From: Pseudomonas sp. H3(2019)
Lineage (GTDB): Bacteria > Pseudomonadota > Gammaproteobacteria > Pseudomonadales > Pseudomonadaceae
Assembly: GCF_007713465.1 (NCBI RefSeq)
Contig: NZ_VMSG01000029.1
Span: forward strand, 1 to 64,000
Reading direction: 5' to 3'
DNA: 64,000 nt
Part shown: positions 41,290 through 50,473 of the stretch, piece by piece
How the letters are laid out: each line of letters opens with the position of its first letter
Numbering within the stretch: position 1 is the first letter of the stretch
The notes under the pieces: model-generated
The model's input: only the letters and a program-made list of their open reading frames with translations
What the model was told of the DNA's origin: nothing
The model's database searches: none
Program-made: the position numbers and the translations under genes

Positions 41290-42063
41290 TCAACTGCCAC
41301 TGAACCAGTTGTAACCCTGATCCTCCCAATAACCACCGGGGTAATCGTTGGTCACGAAAATCTCCACCACATGTTTGGGGTTCTTGAAGCCCAGCTTTGT
41401 CGGCATGCGCAGTCGCAGGGGGTAGCCGTACTCCGGCGGCAATACCTGATCGTCATAGCTCAGGGCCAGCAGCGTTTGCGCATGCAAGGCCGTCGGCATG
41501 TCGATGCTGGTGTAATAGTCATCAGCACATTTGAGTCCGACATATTTGGCACGGGTGTCGGCGCCCACACGTTGCAGAAAAGTCGAAAAGGTCACGCCAC
41601 CCCATTTGCCGATGGCACTCCAGCCCTCCACGCAAATCAGCCGTGTGACCTGAGTGGTGCGCGGCAACTGGTTCAATTCGGCCAGGGTCCAGCTGTGTTT
41701 ATCCTGGACCAGACCGCCAACCGTGAGTGTGAACTCATCTTCCTCGATGTCCGGAATGCCGTTGCGGTCGTAATAGGCATTGAACGGGAACGGGCGCGTC
41801 ATCATCGACTCGGGGTAGGTCGGTGCCAGTCTGCCCGGATCGAACAGCGCCGCCTGAACCTTGTCATTGAAGCGCGAGACCCTTTTCAGCATGGACTCCA
41901 CTGAGTTGCTGTCGTCCAGGCGACAACCTGTCAGCAAGGCAATTCCACCCAGCGTCCAGGCATGCCGAAGAAATTGCCTGCGTGCGGGTAAATCAAGTTC
42001 CTGCGCCACCGATTTGATGATGGCGGGGTCATCCATCCGGTCTTTTCCAGTCGTTCTGTTCAT
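41290..42063 (-). CDS. Molybdopterin-dependent oxidoreductase, sulfite-oxidase fold
   Basis: The 257-residue protein binds molybdenum cofactor; C144 in RLICVEGWSAIG is the predicted Mo ligand. GYPLRLRMPTKLGFKNPKHV and the end DYPGGYWEDQGYNWF are typical of the YedY/sulfite-oxidase-like group. The start has a twin-arginine-like ARRQFLRHAW (27-36) followed by a hydrophobic stretch and C47, so it is exported folded and may be lipid-anchored. A cytochrome b gene follows upstream by three bases. The two form an electron-transfer pair. Confidence 0.88.
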   Translation of the reverse strand: MNRTTGKDRMDDPAIIKSVAQELDLPARRQFLRHAWTLGGIALLTGCRLDDSNSVESMLKRVSRFNDKVQAALFDPGRLAPTYPESMMTRPFPFNAYYDRNGIPDIEEDEFTLTVGGLVQDKHSWTLAELNQLPRTTQVTRLICVEGWSAIGKWGGVTFSTFLQRVGADTRAKYVGLKCADDYYTSIDMPTALHAQTLLALSYDDQVLPPEYGYPLRLRMPTKLGFKNPKHVVEIFVTNDYPGGYWEDQGYNWFSGS

Positions 42064-42066
42064 GTG

Positions 42067-42660
42067 TTAGCGCCCACGCAGCATGGCAATCAGGGTGCGT
42101 GGCACAAGGGCCACCATCACCAGATGCACCACGGTAAAGGCGACCAGCAACGCCATGCAGACAAAATGCACGATGCGCGCCGAGTCGTAACCACCCATCA
42201 GCTCCCTCAGTAACGGAAACTGCACTGACTTCCAGATCACCAGGCCCGACAGCACCAGCACAACGAGATCGAGCACGGCAAACAGGTAGGCGAGCTTTTG
42301 CAGGGTGTTGTAGTGCCGCAAGTCCGCATGGGCGAGCTTGCCTCTGAGAGCCGCGAGGAAATCATGCAGGACTTCGCGGGGCCGTATGGGGAAGAACTTG
42401 TAGACGATGCGCCCGGAAAAGATATTCAGCAGCAGGTAGACAATACCGTTGATAAACAGTATCCACATCGCCGCAAAGTGCCAAAGCAGCGCACCCGCCA
42501 ACCAACCGCCCAAGGTGATACTGGCGGGGATCTGAAAGGAGAAAATCGGCGAGGCGTTATAGATGCGCCAGCCGCTCATCACCAGGATGACCACGGCGAT
42601 GACGTTGATCCAGTGGGTCAGCCGTAGCCAGATCGGGTGAATAGTTTGCGAACTACTCAT
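42067..42660 (-). CDS. Cytochrome b subunit of the molybdopterin oxidoreductase
   Basis: The 197-residue inner-membrane protein of the Ni/Fe-hydrogenase-type cytochrome b family has about five helices and heme histidines in RLTHWINVIAV (about residues 13-23), LLWHFAAMW and VHFVCMALLVAFTVVHLVMV. The ATG at 42660 (MSSSQTIHPIWLRLTHW) is preferred to an upstream one. It ends four bases before the molybdoenzyme start, indicating one operon. Confidence 0.87.
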   Translation of the reverse strand: MSSSQTIHPIWLRLTHWINVIAVVILVMSGWRIYNASPIFSFQIPASITLGGWLAGALLWHFAAMWILFINGIVYLLLNIFSGRIVYKFFPIRPREVLHDFLAALRGKLAHADLRHYNTLQKLAYLFAVLDLVVLVLSGLVIWKSVQFPLLRELMGGYDSARIVHFVCMALLVAFTVVHLVMVALVPRTLIAMLRGR

Positions 42661-43129
42661 GATGCCTGCCCTGCCGGCAACGCGCCGGTAAAATCCCTCC
42701 GACCAGCACGACGTGTGTTGGCTCAATCCCCCATGGTTAACCGGCAACTCCAATGGAGTCGAAAACAGCGCCGCCCTGGCGACGCATCTACCAAGACTAG
42801 CAGCGACTTATAGACACCGTTTTACATTATTAGCCTGGGCACTCTGCGCAAATGAACGCAGCCTGACCCCGCAGGGCCGCTCATTCAGCCGGTTTGGCGC
42901 GAGCGCCCGCCCGCAGCAGAAAAAAACGCAATTGCCCCCCCGCCAGGAATCCTGTTTCATGGCCGTCCGGTTCATCATGAAACGAACCCTCCGGCTCGCA
43001 TCGGCCATGATGTTTGCATTCATGCCCGGTCGCCGGAGAAGATGAAAGCAGCACGATCGCTCTGGCACTGACTATCCTGATGCTACTGAGCCTGTCGGGC
43101 TCGATAACATCGTTCTCAGGGAATATCGA
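42661..43129. other. Spacer with a direct repeat and an unassigned small frame
   Basis: ATTCAGCCGGTTTGGCGCGA then GCGCCCGCCCGC at 42883-42914 is the second copy of the 33-base repeat at 40851. A 28-codon frame (42959-43045, MAVRFIMKRTLRLASAMMFA) looks like the beginning of an exported protein and stops in a run of Arg codons. It may be a relic. No other gene is seen. Confidence 0.45.
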
Positions 43130-44503
43130 ATGACCGCAAGACAAGTTATCAATGCTTCGGTGAGCCCAAAAGGCAGCCTGGAGACGCTGTCCCAACGCGA
43201 AGTTCAGCAACTGAGCGCCGCCGGATCAGGCAGCATCTACTCTCTTTTCCGCCAGTGCGCCCTGGCCATCCTCAATACCGGCGCCCATGTCGACAATGCC
43301 AAGACCATTCTGGAAGCCTATCGGGACTTCGAGATTCGCATTCATCAGCAAGATCGCGGTGTACGCCTGGAATTGCTCAACGCGCCCGCAGACGCCTTCG
43401 TCGATGGCGAAATGATCGCCAGCACCCGCGAGATGCTGTTCAGCGCCCTGCGCGACATCGTTTATACCGAGAACGAGCTGGACAGCCAGCGCATCGACCT
43501 GAGCTCATCCCAAGGCATCAGCGACTACGTTTTCCACCTGCTGCGCAACGCCCGCACCTTGCGCCCCGGCGTAGAGCCGAAGATCGTCGTGTGCTGGGGC
43601 GGTCACTCGATCAGCACCGAGGAATATCAGTACACCAAGAAAGTCGGCCACGAACTCGGCTTGCGCAGTCTGGATGTCTGCACCGGCTGCGGGCCTGGGG
43701 TGATGAAAGGCCCGATGAAGGGCGCAACCATTTCCCACGCCAAACAACGGATCACCCACGGCCGCTACCTGGGGCTGACGGAGCCCGGGATTATTGCGGC
43801 CGAAGCACCGAACCCGATCGTCAATGAACTGGTGATCCTGCCGGACATCGAGAAGCGCCTGGAAGCCTTCGTCCGCGTCGGCCACGGCATCATCATTTTC
43901 CCGGGCGGCGCCGGTACTGCCGAAGAGTTCCTCTACCTGCTCGGGATCCTGATGCACCCGGACAACCGCGACGTGCCTTTCCCGGTGATTCTGACCGGAC
44001 CGAAGAGCGCGGAACCGTACTTGCAGCAACTGCACGCGTTTATCGGCGCCACACTGGGCAAAGACGCGCAAAGTCACTACGAGATGATCATCGACGACCC
44101 GGCCGAGGTGGCCCGGCAAATGACTGCCGGGCTCAAGACGGTCAAACAGTTCCGCCGCGAGCGCAACGATGCGTTCCATTTCAACTGGCTGCTGAAGATC
44201 GACGAAGGCTTCCAGCGCCCGTTCGATCCAACCCACGAAAACATGGCCGGCTTGCAACTGCGTCATGACCTGCCGCCTCATGAACTGGCGGCGAACCTGC
44301 GCCGAGCGTTTTCCGGCATCGTTGCCGGCAATGTAAAGGACAAGGGCATCCGCCTGATCGAGAAACACGGTCCTTACAAGATCCACGGCGACGCGGCGGT
44401 CATGCAGCCCCTGGACAAACTGCTGAAAGCGTTTGTCGCGCAACACCGGATGAAACTGCCCGGTGGCGCAGAGTATGTGCCCTGCTATCAGGTCATCAGC
44501 TAA
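43130..44503 (+). CDS. ppnN: Nucleotide 5'-monophosphate nucleosidase PpnN
   Basis: The 457-residue protein cleaves purine and pyrimidine monophosphates to base and ribose 5-phosphate and is regulated by (p)ppGpp in E. coli. Its LOG-family core shows CTGCGPGVMKGPMKGA (184-199) and the phosphate-binding PGGAGTAEE (258-266). The flanking amino and carboxy domains match the long PpnN form and not the short LOG proteins. A terminator follows at 44523. Confidence 0.93.
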   Translation: MTARQVINASVSPKGSLETLSQREVQQLSAAGSGSIYSLFRQCALAILNTGAHVDNAKTILEAYRDFEIRIHQQDRGVRLELLNAPADAFVDGEMIASTREMLFSALRDIVYTENELDSQRIDLSSSQGISDYVFHLLRNARTLRPGVEPKIVVCWGGHSISTEEYQYTKKVGHELGLRSLDVCTGCGPGVMKGPMKGATISHAKQRITHGRYLGLTEPGIIAAEAPNPIVNELVILPDIEKRLEAFVRVGHGIIIFPGGAGTAEEFLYLLGILMHPDNRDVPFPVILTGPKSAEPYLQQLHAFIGATLGKDAQSHYEMIIDDPAEVARQMTAGLKTVKQFRRERNDAFHFNWLLKIDEGFQRPFDPTHENMAGLQLRHDLPPHELAANLRRAFSGIVAGNVKDKGIRLIEKHGPYKIHGDAAVMQPLDKLLKAFVAQHRMKLPGGAEYVPCYQVIS

Positions 44504-44522
44504 AAACACCCGCGCGTCGACA

Positions 44523-44552
44523 GGCTCGGAACCATTCGGTTCCGGGCCTTTC
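44523..44552 (+). terminator. Rho-independent terminator after ppnN
   Basis: GGCTCGGAACC (44523-44533), loop ATTC, GGTTCCGGGCC (44538-44548), TTTCTT. An 11-base stem with one G-T pair. Confidence 0.8.
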
Positions 44553-44601
44553 TTCCCTCTTCTCGATACGCTTTCGCCCAACCCAGCCAGAGTGACTTCC
44601 T

Positions 44602-45162
44602 GTGCAGACCACCCGTTTGACCCTGATCTGTCACGCCCGGACAGCGGCCCAGAAACTGGCACGCTTTGCCGAGGATGAATCAGTGGAAATGGACTGGCAG
44701 AACGAAAAAGGTTCATTGGCCAAGCGTTTCAAACGAGCGCCACGCCTGCTCAGCGCACCAGAAGCCCGGACCCGAGAGACCGCCGCCCTGTTTGGCGCGG
44801 ACATGGAAATTGTCTCGGCCCTGCGCGATTGTGATTTGGGTCGCTGGAAGGGGCTGCGGATCAATGACCTGCAACGAGACGAACCCGAGCTGCTGCATGC
44901 CTGGTTGAGCGACAGCGCCAGTGCTGCGCATGGCGGTGAATCGGTGGCCCAACTCTGCGAGCGGACCGCTGCCTGGCTGGAGACCCTGGTCAGTCAACCC
45001 GGGCACCTCCTTGCCGTCACTCACCCGTTCGTGATTCGTGCCGCACTGATGCACGTGATGCAATGCCCGCCCGCGCTGTTCAACACGATAGACGTCGAAC
45101 CGCTGGCCGCCGTCGAACTACGCTACAACGGCCGTTGGCGACTGCGCCTGACGCCAGCCTGA
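44602..45162 (+). CDS. Histidine phosphatase family protein
   Basis: The 186-residue protein starts at a GTG. The catalytic block is LICHART (8-14): the usual RHG is replaced by CHA, but the nucleophilic His (H11) and following Arg remain. The second His lies in AVTHPFVIRAALMHVM. The family includes phosphoglycerate-mutase-like and alpha-ribazole phosphatases; the altered motif makes the substrate hard to guess. Its stop is ten bases from that of the convergent dehydratase gene. Confidence 0.82.
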   Translation: MQTTRLTLICHARTAAQKLARFAEDESVEMDWQNEKGSLAKRFKRAPRLLSAPEARTRETAALFGADMEIVSALRDCDLGRWKGLRINDLQRDEPELLHAWLSDSASAAHGGESVAQLCERTAAWLETLVSQPGHLLAVTHPFVIRAALMHVMQCPPALFNTIDVEPLAAVELRYNGRWRLRLTPA

Positions 45163-45172
45163 ACCCGTGTCG

Positions 45173-46084
45173 TCAAAGGTTCTGCCAGCCGGCAACCTTC
45201 TGCGCACTGATACTGATCCCACCACACACGATGATTACCACATCATGGGCTTCGGCAATCGCCGGGTGATCCAGATACGCAACGGCCAGCGAGACACCGC
45301 ACGCTGGCTCCACCAGTTGACGCAGGTCATCGGCATAACGAACGACGCCCATGATGGCCTCGGCATCCGTCAGCACGACACACGTGTGCGGGAAGTGCTG
45401 GATGTGCTCAACCGGCCATTGAGCAACCTGCAGCGCCCCGAGTGAGCTGGCAATGCTGCTGATTTCGGAGAGTTTGACCGGATGCCCGGCCTTGACCGCG
45501 GCGTCGAATGACGCTGCGCCTTCGGTTTCGCAGGCGATGATCCGGCAATCCAGCCGGGCGTGGCGTTCCAGTCCGGTGAGGATCCCGGCCAGCAAACCAC
45601 CCCCGCCCACCGACGCCACGATCGTGTCGACCTGAGGGCAGTCCTGCAGAATTTCATCGATCATCGTACTGTGCCCTTCCCACAGCGTCGGATGGTCGAA
45701 CGCCGGCACGTATTCGGTATCAGGCTCGTTGGCGAGTTCCAGTGCCAACTGGTTGGCCTCGTCCCACACCTGACCGTGCACGATCACTTGCGCCCCGGTT
45801 TTGGCAATTCGCGCCCGGGTGCTTTCCGGGGTGGTGTGCGGCACGATAATGCTCGCTTCCAGCCCCAACGCCGCGGCGGCGACTGCCGTCGCATAACCGG
45901 CATTGCCGCCGGACGGGCAGACCACTTTTTTCATGCCCTGCTCGGCCGCGCGGGTACAGAGCAGGCCCATGCCGCGCAGCTTGAATGAACCGCTGGGTTG
46001 CAGGTTTTCCAGCTTGAGCCAGATGCGCCGGCTTGGCGTCGAGAGCCCCGGATGGAGTATCAAGGGTGTTCTGATATGCAGCAT
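45173..46084 (-). CDS. PLP-dependent serine/threonine dehydratase
   Basis: This 303-residue fold-type II enzyme has its PLP lysine at K35 in SGSFKLRGMG and a glycine-rich phosphate loop ASVGGGGLLAG (about 157-167). Its size and sequence fit catabolic mammalian-type L-serine/threonine dehydratases, which deaminate Ser or Thr to the keto acid. The ATG at 46084 is chosen; 36 upstream codons lack homology. No amino-acid-binding ACT domain is present. Confidence 0.87.
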   Translation of the reverse strand: MLHIRTPLILHPGLSTPSRRIWLKLENLQPSGSFKLRGMGLLCTRAAEQGMKKVVCPSGGNAGYATAVAAAALGLEASIIVPHTTPESTRARIAKTGAQVIVHGQVWDEANQLALELANEPDTEYVPAFDHPTLWEGHSTMIDEILQDCPQVDTIVASVGGGGLLAGILTGLERHARLDCRIIACETEGAASFDAAVKAGHPVKLSEISSIASSLGALQVAQWPVEHIQHFPHTCVVLTDAEAIMGVVRYADDLRQLVEPACGVSLAVAYLDHPAIAEAHDVVIIVCGGISISAQKVAGWQNL

Positions 46085-46234
46085 CACAGGCGTCCTGATA
46101 AAAATCGGATGAATGGAAACCCGACACCGTAGCTGATTCGAACAGGCAAAGACACAGTCGAGCCATGCCCCCTCCTGGACCGGGCTGTCCACCTGAGTTT
46201 AGACGTCGGCGCCCGACTGGCTGGGCCAGCACGA

Positions 46235-46576
46235 TCAAACCGGGTGGCCGGACTGCTCGACCCTTTTGCCCACGATTCCAAATTCAACCGGCGCCTTGAT
46301 GTAAAACAAGGCAATGTCTTCGGCCTCGAGCCGCTCGAACAGGCGAGTGCACTCTTCTTCGGTAATCGCCAGGCGAATCTCCGCGGGCTGATCGCCCATC
46401 TCGAAAAAATGCGCGGAATGCAGTTTCCCGGAATGCCCGAAGCCTTCGATACCGGTTGCCAGCGTGGCCCCGTGCAGGCCCATTTCCTTTGCGAGATCAA
46501 TGAGCCAGTCACCGAGCATTTTTCCGTGATGACGGCGGTTCTGCTGAGTAAAGAAAATCACCAGAAAACCTTGCAT
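46235..46576 (-). CDS. DUF190 protein
   Basis: This 113-residue PII-like ferredoxin-fold protein begins MQGFLVIFFTQQNRRHHGKM and shows LHGATLATGIEGFGHSGKLH (about 34-53), the mark of DUF190. Such proteins often regulate ion channels near crcB or chloride-channel genes; none is adjacent here. The ATG at 46576 has AGGAGATCCGCC ahead. Confidence 0.88.
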   Translation of the reverse strand: MQGFLVIFFTQQNRRHHGKMLGDWLIDLAKEMGLHGATLATGIEGFGHSGKLHSAHFFEMGDQPAEIRLAITEEECTRLFERLEAEDIALFYIKAPVEFGIVGKRVEQSGHPV

Positions 46577-46814
46577 GGCGGATCTCCTCTCATATGGCTT
46601 CAATCACTCAACATAAACCTGGGATTTGCTCTAGCGGTGGGAAAGAAGATCAGCGGTCATACGCCGCGTTCGGGGGGCTGCTATGCCTTCTCATGGGAGC
46701 TGTCGATCAAGCCAGCCAACGGACAAGCTGCAAACCGATGCGTGGCCAGGGTCGCGGCACCCACCTCGTGCGCGCAGAGAAAAACCGGTGCCAACCCCTG
46801 ACAGGAGGTGGCAA

Positions 46815-47093
46815 ATGCTCTACATCGTCAGTTGGTCAATCACTCCGGAACGTCGTAATAGCGCGATCGAACGTTTTCTCAAAACAGGCGGAGCCCCACC
46901 CGCAGGCGTCACCATGCTGGGACGCTGGCATGCCGTAGGACGCATGACCGGTTTTGGTGTTGCAGAGGCCAGTGATATCACACTGATACAGAAATGGGTG
47001 CTCGAATGGAGCGACCTGCTGGCCATGGAGATTCACCCTGCGTTGACGGATGAACAAGCGGCGCCGTTGCTGGCAGCGGCGCTTGGCAAGTAA
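46815..47093 (+). CDS. DUF3303 protein
   Basis: This 92-residue protein, MLYIVSWSITPERRNSAIER, has GRWHAVGRMTGFGVAEASD in the centre and LEWSDLLAMEIHPALTDEQA at the end, typical of the DUF3303 family (ferredoxin-like fold, unknown role). AGGAGGTGGCAA is an excellent ribosome binding site. Confidence 0.88.
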   Translation: MLYIVSWSITPERRNSAIERFLKTGGAPPAGVTMLGRWHAVGRMTGFGVAEASDITLIQKWVLEWSDLLAMEIHPALTDEQAAPLLAAALGK

Positions 47094-47123
47094 ACGTCGG
47101 CGCCTGCAAAGACGCAGATCCAT

Positions 47124-47156
47124 TGATCGTTCCCACGCAGAGCATGGGAACGATCA
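47124..47156. terminator. Bidirectional terminator-like palindrome
   Basis: TGATCGTTCCCACGC, loop AGA, GCATGGGAACGATCA, followed by AAAA on the plus strand. It lies between two convergent genes and is a common type of intergenic hairpin in pseudomonads. Confidence 0.7.
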
Positions 47157-47208
47157 AAAATGCAGCCTCGCGAGCTCGACAGCTGCTACGGAACATATCG
47201 AGCGGGGT

Positions 47209-47997
47209 TTACTTCGCGCCGTAGATATCGAAGTCGAAGTACTTTTTGTTGATCTTCGCGTACGTGCCGTTGGCAAGAATGGTTGCCAGGGCCTTGTTCA
47301 GGTCTTCACGCAGTTCAACGTCACTCTTGCGCACGCCAATGCCGTCACCGACGCCGAAGAAGTCCGGGTTGTCCAGGGTGCCGCCGGCAAACTCGTAGTC
47401 CTTGCCCACCGGTTTATTCAGAAACCCGTAGCTGGCCTGAATCGAGCCCTGCAACGATGCATCGAGGCGCCCGACCACGAGGTCGGCGTAGACCTGGTCC
47501 TGATTCTGGTAAGAAAGAATCTCTACCCCCTGCTTGCCCCAGACGGCTTTCGCAAAAGCCTCCTGGGTCGAGCCCTGCTCCACGCCGATGCGTTTGCCTT
47601 TGAGCGACTCGACGGTCGGCTGCAGGTCCGATCCGCGCTTGATGACCAAGCGTGCCGGCGCGTTGGATACCTTGTCGCTAAACGCAATCTGCTCCTGGCG
47701 CTTGGGGGTGACGGTCATCGATGACGCGATAGCGTCGAACTTGCGCGCCAGCAGCCCTGGAATCATCCCGTCCCAGCTGCTTTCAACCCAGACGCATTTA
47801 GCGTGTAACTCTGCACACAGCGCGTCGGCGATGTCGACGCCAAAACCGGTCAGCGTGCCATCCTGGTTTTTGTATTCCAGCGGTGGATACGTCGGGTCAA
47901 TACCCAGTCTCAACACTTTGCCGGACCAGTCGGCCGCACCGGCCAGGCCGGATGCCGTCATGAAAACCAGTGAAACCGCCGCGATCATCTTATTCAT
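47209..47997 (-). CDS. Amino acid ABC transporter substrate-binding protein
   Basis: The 262-residue family-3 periplasmic binding protein has a signal peptide (residues 1-21, ending GLAGAA). LRLGIDPTYPPLEYKNQDG, FGVDIADALCAEL and SSWDGMIPGLLARKFDAIAS are standard ligand-binding regions for polar amino acids or opines. No permease or ATPase gene is adjacent, so it works with a transporter elsewhere. It lies downstream of an M20 amidohydrolase gene, suggesting that the ligand is that enzyme's product or substrate. Confidence 0.9.
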   Translation of the reverse strand: MNKMIAAVSLVFMTASGLAGAADWSGKVLRLGIDPTYPPLEYKNQDGTLTGFGVDIADALCAELHAKCVWVESSWDGMIPGLLARKFDAIASSMTVTPKRQEQIAFSDKVSNAPARLVIKRGSDLQPTVESLKGKRIGVEQGSTQEAFAKAVWGKQGVEILSYQNQDQVYADLVVGRLDASLQGSIQASYGFLNKPVGKDYEFAGGTLDNPDFFGVGDGIGVRKSDVELREDLNKALATILANGTYAKINKKYFDFDIYGAK

Positions 47998-48094
47998 TGT
48001 TATTGTCCTCCAGGGGTTCGCCGAGTCGGGTTACCGACCGTTTTTTTTTACAACCGTGATGCTCAAAAATATTGATGTTCAAAAGCCGTGCGCC

Positions 48095-49264
48095 TCAACG
48101 CAGAAAACCCTCGGCCAACTTCACCCAATAGCTCGCGCCGATTGGCAGGCAGGCATCATTGAAGTCGTAACCGGGATTGTGCAGCAAACAGCTGCCATCG
48201 CCCTGGCCATTGCCGATCACCAGATAACTGCCGGGGCACTGTTCCAGGATGAACGCAAAATCTTCGCTGGCGGTGAAAGGCCGCAGGTCTTCGATCAGTT
48301 GCTCTTCTCCCAACCACTCCCGTGCAATCTGCCGGGCGAACTCGGTTTGCTCCGGATCGTTGATCAGCACCGGGTGGCAACGGTAATAATCGATCTCGGC
48401 CTGCGCGCCGAAACTCGCAGCCTGGCCGTTGACCAGATCGGTAATCCTGCGTTCGAGCAATTGGCGAACCTCAGGCGTCAAGGCGCGTACGCTCAGGATC
48501 ATTTCCGCGGACGCGGGAATCACATTCGAAACGCTCCCGGCATGAATCGAACCGACCGTGATGATCGCCGTTTCCTGCGGATTGACGTTGCGCGAGACGA
48601 TGCTTTGCAGGGCGATCACGATCGACGCGCAGACCACCACCGGGTCGACTGCCTTGTGCGGCACCGCGCCATGGCCACCGGTGCCGATGATTTTGATCGT
48701 GACCGTATCGGCAGAGGCCATGAACGGCCCGCTGTAAAACCCCAACTGCCCGGCGGGATAGCCCGGAATGTTGTGCAGGGCAAATATCGCATCACACGGG
48801 AAACGTTCGAACAGCCCGTCCTCGAGCATTTTCTTCGCACCGCCCAGCCCTTCTTCGGCCGGCTGGAACACCAGATTTAACGTGCCGTTGAAATCCCGCG
48901 TTTGCGCCAGGTATTTAGCCGCCGCGAGCAAGGTTGCCGTATGACCGTCGTGGCCACAGGCATGCATCACGCCGTCGATCCGGCTGGCATAAGGCAACCC
49001 GGTGGCTTCCTGAATCGGCAGCGCATCCATGTCAGCCCGCAGCCCGAGGGATCGGCCCTCGCCATTTTTCAGGGTCCCGACCACGCCGGTCTTGCCCACG
49101 CCGGAGCTGACGTCATACCCCCACTGCGTCAAGCACTCGGCCACCAGTTCACTGGTGGTGAACTCTTCAAAGCCAAGCTCGGGGTGCGCGTGAATACGCT
49201 GACGCAGGGCGATCATTTCATCCTGCAGCGCCGCGATTCCCGGCAGGACGTGGCCAGCATTCAT
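48095..49264 (-). CDS. M20-family amidohydrolase (hippurate-hydrolase type)
   Basis: This 389-residue metallopeptidase-like enzyme removes acyl groups from amino acids or indole conjugates. Metal ligands lie in HACGHDGHTA (101-110) and QPAEEGLGGAK, and LRADMDALPIQE (75-86) is conserved. The dimerisation domain has GTGGHGAVPHK. It probably forms a unit with the downstream binding protein, under the divergent LysR gene 142 bases upstream. Confidence 0.9.
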   Translation of the reverse strand: MNAGHVLPGIAALQDEMIALRQRIHAHPELGFEEFTTSELVAECLTQWGYDVSSGVGKTGVVGTLKNGEGRSLGLRADMDALPIQEATGLPYASRIDGVMHACGHDGHTATLLAAAKYLAQTRDFNGTLNLVFQPAEEGLGGAKKMLEDGLFERFPCDAIFALHNIPGYPAGQLGFYSGPFMASADTVTIKIIGTGGHGAVPHKAVDPVVVCASIVIALQSIVSRNVNPQETAIITVGSIHAGSVSNVIPASAEMILSVRALTPEVRQLLERRITDLVNGQAASFGAQAEIDYYRCHPVLINDPEQTEFARQIAREWLGEEQLIEDLRPFTASEDFAFILEQCPGSYLVIGNGQGDGSCLLHNPGYDFNDACLPIGASYWVKLAEGFLR

Positions 49265-49405
49265 GGGTGTGCTCCTCGATAAGAATATTCAGCTGCCGGC
49301 GATTCAACGTGGGCGCTGTCGGGTCGATCTTAGGGAATGGGCCGTAGGCTGGGGAGGCTCAGTTTGGTTATGATGACAACCAACAGTTGTCGCCCAGGTG
49401 AGCAG

Positions 49406-50359
49406 ATGAAACTGCATCAATTACAAGCCCTGATTGCCAGCGCCGAGACCGGCAGCATCCGCGCCGCTGCGCGTTCGCTGGACATCTCCCAGGCCGCGGT
49501 GACCAAAGCCCTGCGCGAGCTGGAAACCGAACAACAGTTGCCGCTGTTCGTCAGAACCCCCAGCGGCCTGAACTTCACCGAGTTCGGCAAGGTGCTGCTG
49601 ATGCACGCCCGGCTGGTGCTCAAGCAACTGGAACATGCGCAGACCGAGCTTGATCACTTGCGCGGCAAGGCTCAGGGGCGACTTTGCGTCGGGGTCACGC
49701 CCTGGGTCGCGTTAACCTTCCTGCCCGAAGTGGTCCTGGCTTTTCGGGCACGCATGCCTGAGATTCATCTGGAGTTGTTCGAAAGCCTGATGGCGGTGGC
49801 CCAGCCGCTGCTGCGTGACGGCAGCATGGATTTCGCCATCGGCCAGCTTCATCCAGCACAAGCGACCGCGGAATTTGCCTGCGAAACCCTGCTCGAATAC
49901 CAGACTTCGGTGCTGGTTCGCCAGGGTCATCCACGCCAGAACGCACGATCGATTCACGAGCTGCTGGACCAGGACTGGACCCTGAACTACGCGCCAGACG
50001 GCCACGATGCGCTGATGCAGGAGCTGTTCTGGAGGCACAACGCGCAGATCGATGAACAACGCATCGTGCGCGCCCATTCACTGGCGATTCTGCAAATGAT
50101 GCTGGAACAGGCCGACATGTGTACCTGGGGCCCGACCATCCTGAGCACCGCCTCACCCTTCCTCGGCCGATTGGTGTCCGTAAACCTGACCGAGCAGTTC
50201 GAACCGAGACAACTGAGCATCGTTACTCGCCGCAACGGCTCGCTGAGCAATCCGGCGCTTTGCTTCACCGATTGCCTGCTACAGGTTATTCGGCGCCATG
50301 CGCGCTCGGCCAAGAAAGAAGACCGGCAGCTGTTTGATACGCTGCGGTTGCTGGTTTGA
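49406..50359 (+). CDS. LysR-family regulator divergent from the amidohydrolase
   Basis: The 317-residue protein has a helix-turn-helix at 1-60 (MKLHQLQALIASAETGSIRA, then ISQAAVTKALRELE) and an effector domain with GVTPWVALTFLPEVV. It belongs to the group related to TsaR/CbpR-like regulators. An upstream frame extension of 23 codons is unlikely. It probably controls the amidohydrolase and binding-protein genes. Confidence 0.87.
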   Translation: MKLHQLQALIASAETGSIRAAARSLDISQAAVTKALRELETEQQLPLFVRTPSGLNFTEFGKVLLMHARLVLKQLEHAQTELDHLRGKAQGRLCVGVTPWVALTFLPEVVLAFRARMPEIHLELFESLMAVAQPLLRDGSMDFAIGQLHPAQATAEFACETLLEYQTSVLVRQGHPRQNARSIHELLDQDWTLNYAPDGHDALMQELFWRHNAQIDEQRIVRAHSLAILQMMLEQADMCTWGPTILSTASPFLGRLVSVNLTEQFEPRQLSIVTRRNGSLSNPALCFTDCLLQVIRRHARSAKKEDRQLFDTLRLLV

Positions 50360-50473
50360 GATCAGAAACAACCCTGTCAAAAAATTTATCCATGTGGGAA
50401 CAGGTCGAAAGTTTGCCCTCTCTAGGATGAGCGCAAGCCTGAAGTTCAGGCAGCAATCGAGGCTCACCCACTT

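Noticed and set aside
43505..44716. 403-codon minus-strand frame opposite ppnN
   Set aside because: Antisense shadow; PpnN is complete on the plus strand.
47124..47156. Considered as a small RNA gene
   Set aside because: The hairpin sits between convergent genes and is a common terminator-like repeat; no promoter is seen.
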